Below are positions 30,539-32,852 of a stretch of 32,852 nt of DNA, piece after piece. The position numbers were made by a program, and so were the translations under genes. Origin of the DNA: an uncultured bacterium (GTDB lineage: Bacteria; Bacteroidota; Bacteroidia; Bacteroidales; CAIWKO01); NCBI GenBank assembly GCA_903858655.1, contig CAIOJS010000365.1:1-32852 (forward strand), given 5' to 3'. The notes beneath the pieces are model-generated. The model saw only the letters and a list, made by a program, of their open reading frames with translations, was not told the DNA's origin and ran no database searches. How positions within the stretch are numbered: the first letter of the stretch is position 1; every line of letters starts with the position of its first letter.

Positions 30539-32149
30539 ATGGAAAACAAACGCCCATTTATCTACTTGCCCATCTTTTTCGCGCTTACGCTGATTTTGGG
30601 TATCTTTCTTGGTACAACCCTCATCCCTGCCCTTAACGGCAGAGGTAACATCTTTTCATTGAAGCTGAATCATTACGACAAATTCAACGACGTGATGAAT
30701 TATATTCAAAACGATTATGTGGATACCATCAACAAAAACAACCTCACCGAGAAATCGCTGAACAGCCTCCTGCAAACTCTTGATCCCCATTCAGCCTACA
30801 TCAGTGCCGACGAATTCAACGATGTAAACGACCCCTTGATGGGCAATTTCGATGGCATTGGCGTACAATTCCGCGTGATTCACGACACCATCACCGTGCT
30901 CAACACCGTTCCCGGTGGTCCTTCCGAAAAGTTGGGCATCTTGGGCGGCGACCGCATCGTGAAGATTGACGGCAAAAACGCTGCCGGCATCAAGATAAAG
31001 GATGTGGATGTGATGAAGCGCCTCAAAGGAAAACGCGGCACCACCGTCAATGTAAACATCTATCGCAAGTCAGAGAAAAAGTACTACGACTTTGCCATCA
31101 CCCGCAATGTCATCCCCACCAACGCCGTGGATTATTCATATATGGTTAATCAAAACATCGGCTACATCAAACTCAGCAAGTTTTCGGCTTCCACTTTCGA
31201 TGAAATAGATGCGGCGCTCAGCAAAATGACCAAGCAAGGCATGACCAAACTCATCTTCGATATGCGCGGCAATAGCGGCGGCTATCTCGATGCTGCCATC
31301 AACATTGCCGACGAATTCCTTTCAGCCAAGAAACTCATTGTTTACACCGAAGGCTCCCATCGTCCTAAGAAAAGCTACTACGCCACCTCCGATGGGCTCT
31401 TTGAGAACAACGATTTGGTCATCCTCATTGACGAATTCTCTGCCTCTGCTACAGAAATCGTCTCCGGCGCCATCCAAGACAACGACCGTGGCACCATCAT
31501 CGGTCGTCGCTCCTTCGGCAAAGGCTTGGTACAAGAACAAATTCAGTTGGGCGACGGCTCTGCCATTCGCCTCACCGTCGCACGCTATCACACCCCCACC
31601 GGTCGCTGCATTCAGAAGCCTTATTCCGGCGACTACGAAAAATATTACATGGACTTCTACAAACGCCTCGTGGAAGACGAAGCCGAAGCCATGGACAGCG
31701 TCAACCTAGCTGACACGATCAAATACAAAACCCCCGGCGGCAAAATCGTCTATGGCGGCGGCGGCATCATGCCAGACATCTACGTGCCCTACAAAACCGA
31801 ATTCCTCTCCGACTACTATCGCAAAATCCTCAACAAAGGACTCATCTACGACTTTGGCTTCGACTATGCCGACAACCATCGCAAGTTTCTACGATGCTAC
31901 ATCAATGCTCGAAAATATTTGTTAGAGTTCAACGTGACGCCCGCCATCTTCCAAGAATTTATCGCTTTCGCCGAAAAGAACGGCATCAAGCGCGACGACG
32001 AAGGCATCAAAGCCTCCGAAACCACCCTCAAAGCCCTTATCAAGGGAGCCATCGGACGCAACATCTTCGACGATGCAGCCTACTATCCCGCCGTGTTGCC
32101 CGCCGACAAAGTGTTCGAAAAAGCCGTCGAAGTCCTAAACCATAAGTAA
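30539..32149 (+). CDS. C-terminal processing peptidase (S41, CtpA/Prc type)
   Basis: 536 residues. An N-terminal TM or uncleaved signal (IYLPIFFALTLILGIFLG) exports it to the periplasm. Then comes LDPHSAYISADEF, a PDZ domain (about 75-160, with NFDGIGVQF and GGDRIVKIDGK), and the S41 core: FDMRGNSGGYLDAAI, IDEFSASATEIVSGAI with the probable nucleophile Ser303, and RSFGKGLVQ with the general base Lys328. Such proteases cut exported or misassembled proteins from the C-terminus. The C-terminal 130 residues are a helical extension usual in Bacteroidota members. Confidence 0.95.
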   Translation: MENKRPFIYLPIFFALTLILGIFLGTTLIPALNGRGNIFSLKLNHYDKFNDVMNYIQNDYVDTINKNNLTEKSLNSLLQTLDPHSAYISADEFNDVNDPLMGNFDGIGVQFRVIHDTITVLNTVPGGPSEKLGILGGDRIVKIDGKNAAGIKIKDVDVMKRLKGKRGTTVNVNIYRKSEKKYYDFAITRNVIPTNAVDYSYMVNQNIGYIKLSKFSASTFDEIDAALSKMTKQGMTKLIFDMRGNSGGYLDAAINIADEFLSAKKLIVYTEGSHRPKKSYYATSDGLFENNDLVILIDEFSASATEIVSGAIQDNDRGTIIGRRSFGKGLVQEQIQLGDGSAIRLTVARYHTPTGRCIQKPYSGDYEKYYMDFYKRLVEDEAEAMDSVNLADTIKYKTPGGKIVYGGGGIMPDIYVPYKTEFLSDYYRKILNKGLIYDFGFDYADNHRKFLRCYINARKYLLEFNVTPAIFQEFIAFAEKNGIKRDDEGIKASETTLKALIKGAIGRNIFDDAAYYPAVLPADKVFEKAVEVLNHK

Positions 32150-32161
32150 ACCGCCCGCCTC

Positions 32162-32557
32162 ATGTTTCAATACTTCACCAAAGCCTTCCTGCTCAAGTTC
32201 CTTAAGTTCGGAATCGTCGGCTGTTCGGGCGTGATTATTGACTTTGGCATCACCTACATCTGCAAAGAATACCTTAAGATACAAAAATACATCGCCAACG
32301 CCTGTGGCTTCACCTTTGCCGCCACCTCCAACTATTTCCTCAACCGCATTTGGACCTTCCACAGCACCAACCCCGAAATCGCCTTCGAATACTTCCGTTT
32401 CTTCGCCATCTCCCTCATCGGACTTGCCCTCAGCACCTTCTTTCTGTGGATATTGGTCAGCAAATTCAAAAAAAACTTCTATCTCTCCAAGCTCTTCGTC
32501 ATCGTTATCGTCATGGTTTGGAATTTCTTCGCAAATTTGTTGTTTACTTTTAGTTGA
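32162..32557 (+). CDS. GtrA-like membrane protein
   Basis: 131 residues with four TM helices and the family start FLKFGIVGCSGVIIDFGITYI and NYFLNRIWTFHS. GtrA-like proteins are thought to flip or present polyprenyl-linked sugars for surface glycan modification. The gene follows the protease after 12 bases and is probably cotranscribed. No glycosyltransferase partner is seen before the window ends. Confidence 0.85.
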   Translation: MFQYFTKAFLLKFLKFGIVGCSGVIIDFGITYICKEYLKIQKYIANACGFTFAATSNYFLNRIWTFHSTNPEIAFEYFRFFAISLIGLALSTFFLWILVSKFKKNFYLSKLFVIVIVMVWNFFANLLFTFS

Positions 32558-32736
32558 GTCGAAAACCTCCAACCATCCGAGCTTAAAAATTGCTACTGAC
32601 CATCAATTCGCAATTCAACAACTCCTAACCTGTTCCATACACAAACCATTTCGCAGTCTAAATTCGGGAGGCATTTCTTGCTATTTAAAACTTAGGTCTC
32701 ACTATTGGAACTTTGAGCTAAGAATTTATATATAAG
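32558..32736. other. Non-coding region with a dispersed 25-base repeat
   Basis: At 32626-32650 the sequence TAACCTGTTCCATACAC plus AAACCATT is a copy of 27217-27241 with three mismatches in 25. The rest has no gene that I can support. Confidence 0.55.
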
Positions 32737-32834
32737 TATTTGGATCTTGGTATTTGGATCTTGGTATTTGGATTTTGGTATTTGGATCTTGGTATTTGGA
32801 TCTTGGTATTTGGATCTTGGTATTTGGATCTTGG
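32737..32834. repeat. Heptad repeat array, 14-bp units of TTGGNNY type
   Basis: Seven consecutive copies of TATTTGGATCTTGG, six identical and one with a single change (32765-32778). The low divergence suggests recent expansion. The array reaches almost to the window end. Confidence 0.92.
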
Positions 32835-32852
32835 ATTTTTTCCTTTGGGCGC

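Overview
The window is a piece of a Bacteroidota (Bacteroidetes) chromosome. Three kinds of evidence support this. At least fourteen starts or RNA genes have the Bacteroidota -7 promoter box TAnnTTTG at a sensible distance. Leaders are A-rich with no obvious Shine-Dalgarno. Two secreted proteins end in type IX secretion (T9SS)-like C-terminal domains. The gene content (GlnRS, FolB, TerC, TrpRS, HflX, GpmI, MscL, CtpA-type protease, GtrA) is ordinary housekeeping. I ran no database search, so all family names are recognised by eye.

Region 1 (1 to about 9343) is visibly AT-richer. I read it as the right-hand part of an integrated virus-like element, cut by the left window edge. A rightward block of small genes starts at a promoter preceded by 10-bp tandem repeats. 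It encodes, in order: a membrane-anchored LEA/WHy-like protein; a 556-aa protein with a transglutaminase-like Cys-His-Asp domain and a lysine-rich middle; a small very basic protein; a glycine-zipper membrane protein with an acidic tail; a 239-aa beta-rich protein followed by a strong terminator (capsid candidate); two tandem paralogous beta proteins; a coiled-coil protein; an SH3 plus two-TM protein; a small beta protein; a lytic transglycosylase; a 21-codon TM peptide; and a spanin-like pair. A leftward tyrosine integrase closes the element next to the 3' end of tRNA-Gln. No terminase, portal, tail or tape-measure gene is seen. Size, jelly-roll-like proteins, many small membrane proteins and a transglycosylase suggest a tailless, membrane-containing virus (FLiP/PM2/tectivirus style). 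That is inference. The most unusual feature is a motif, hydrophobic-x-Gly-(Ile/Val)-(Gly/Asp/Glu), repeated through four of the structural-type proteins. It looks like a set of processing or docking sites.

Region 2 (9344 to 15193) is host: tRNA-Gln(CUG) beside glnS on the minus strand, then folB, a membrane metallophosphoesterase, a TerC-family protein and a lipoprotein on the plus strand. Region 3 (15223 to 18668) is accessory: a sulfotransferase-like protein, a small methyltransferase-like protein and an outer-membrane-type protein.

Region 4 (18669 to 20005) is a 1.3-kb non-coding stretch with three different tandem arrays that all have a 21-bp period, followed by 7-bp-period repeats. Heptad repeats built on TTGGNNY recur at 27.1 kb and 32.7 kb, and a related TACC-type array lies at 21.8 kb.

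Region 5 (20006 to 32852) is host: trpS, a stand-alone Smr protein, a small membrane protein, hflX, a family-2 glycosyltransferase, a secreted protein, gpmI, mscL, a large glycine-rich/Ig-like T9SS protein, tRNA-Leu(CAA), a CtpA-type protease and a GtrA-like protein.
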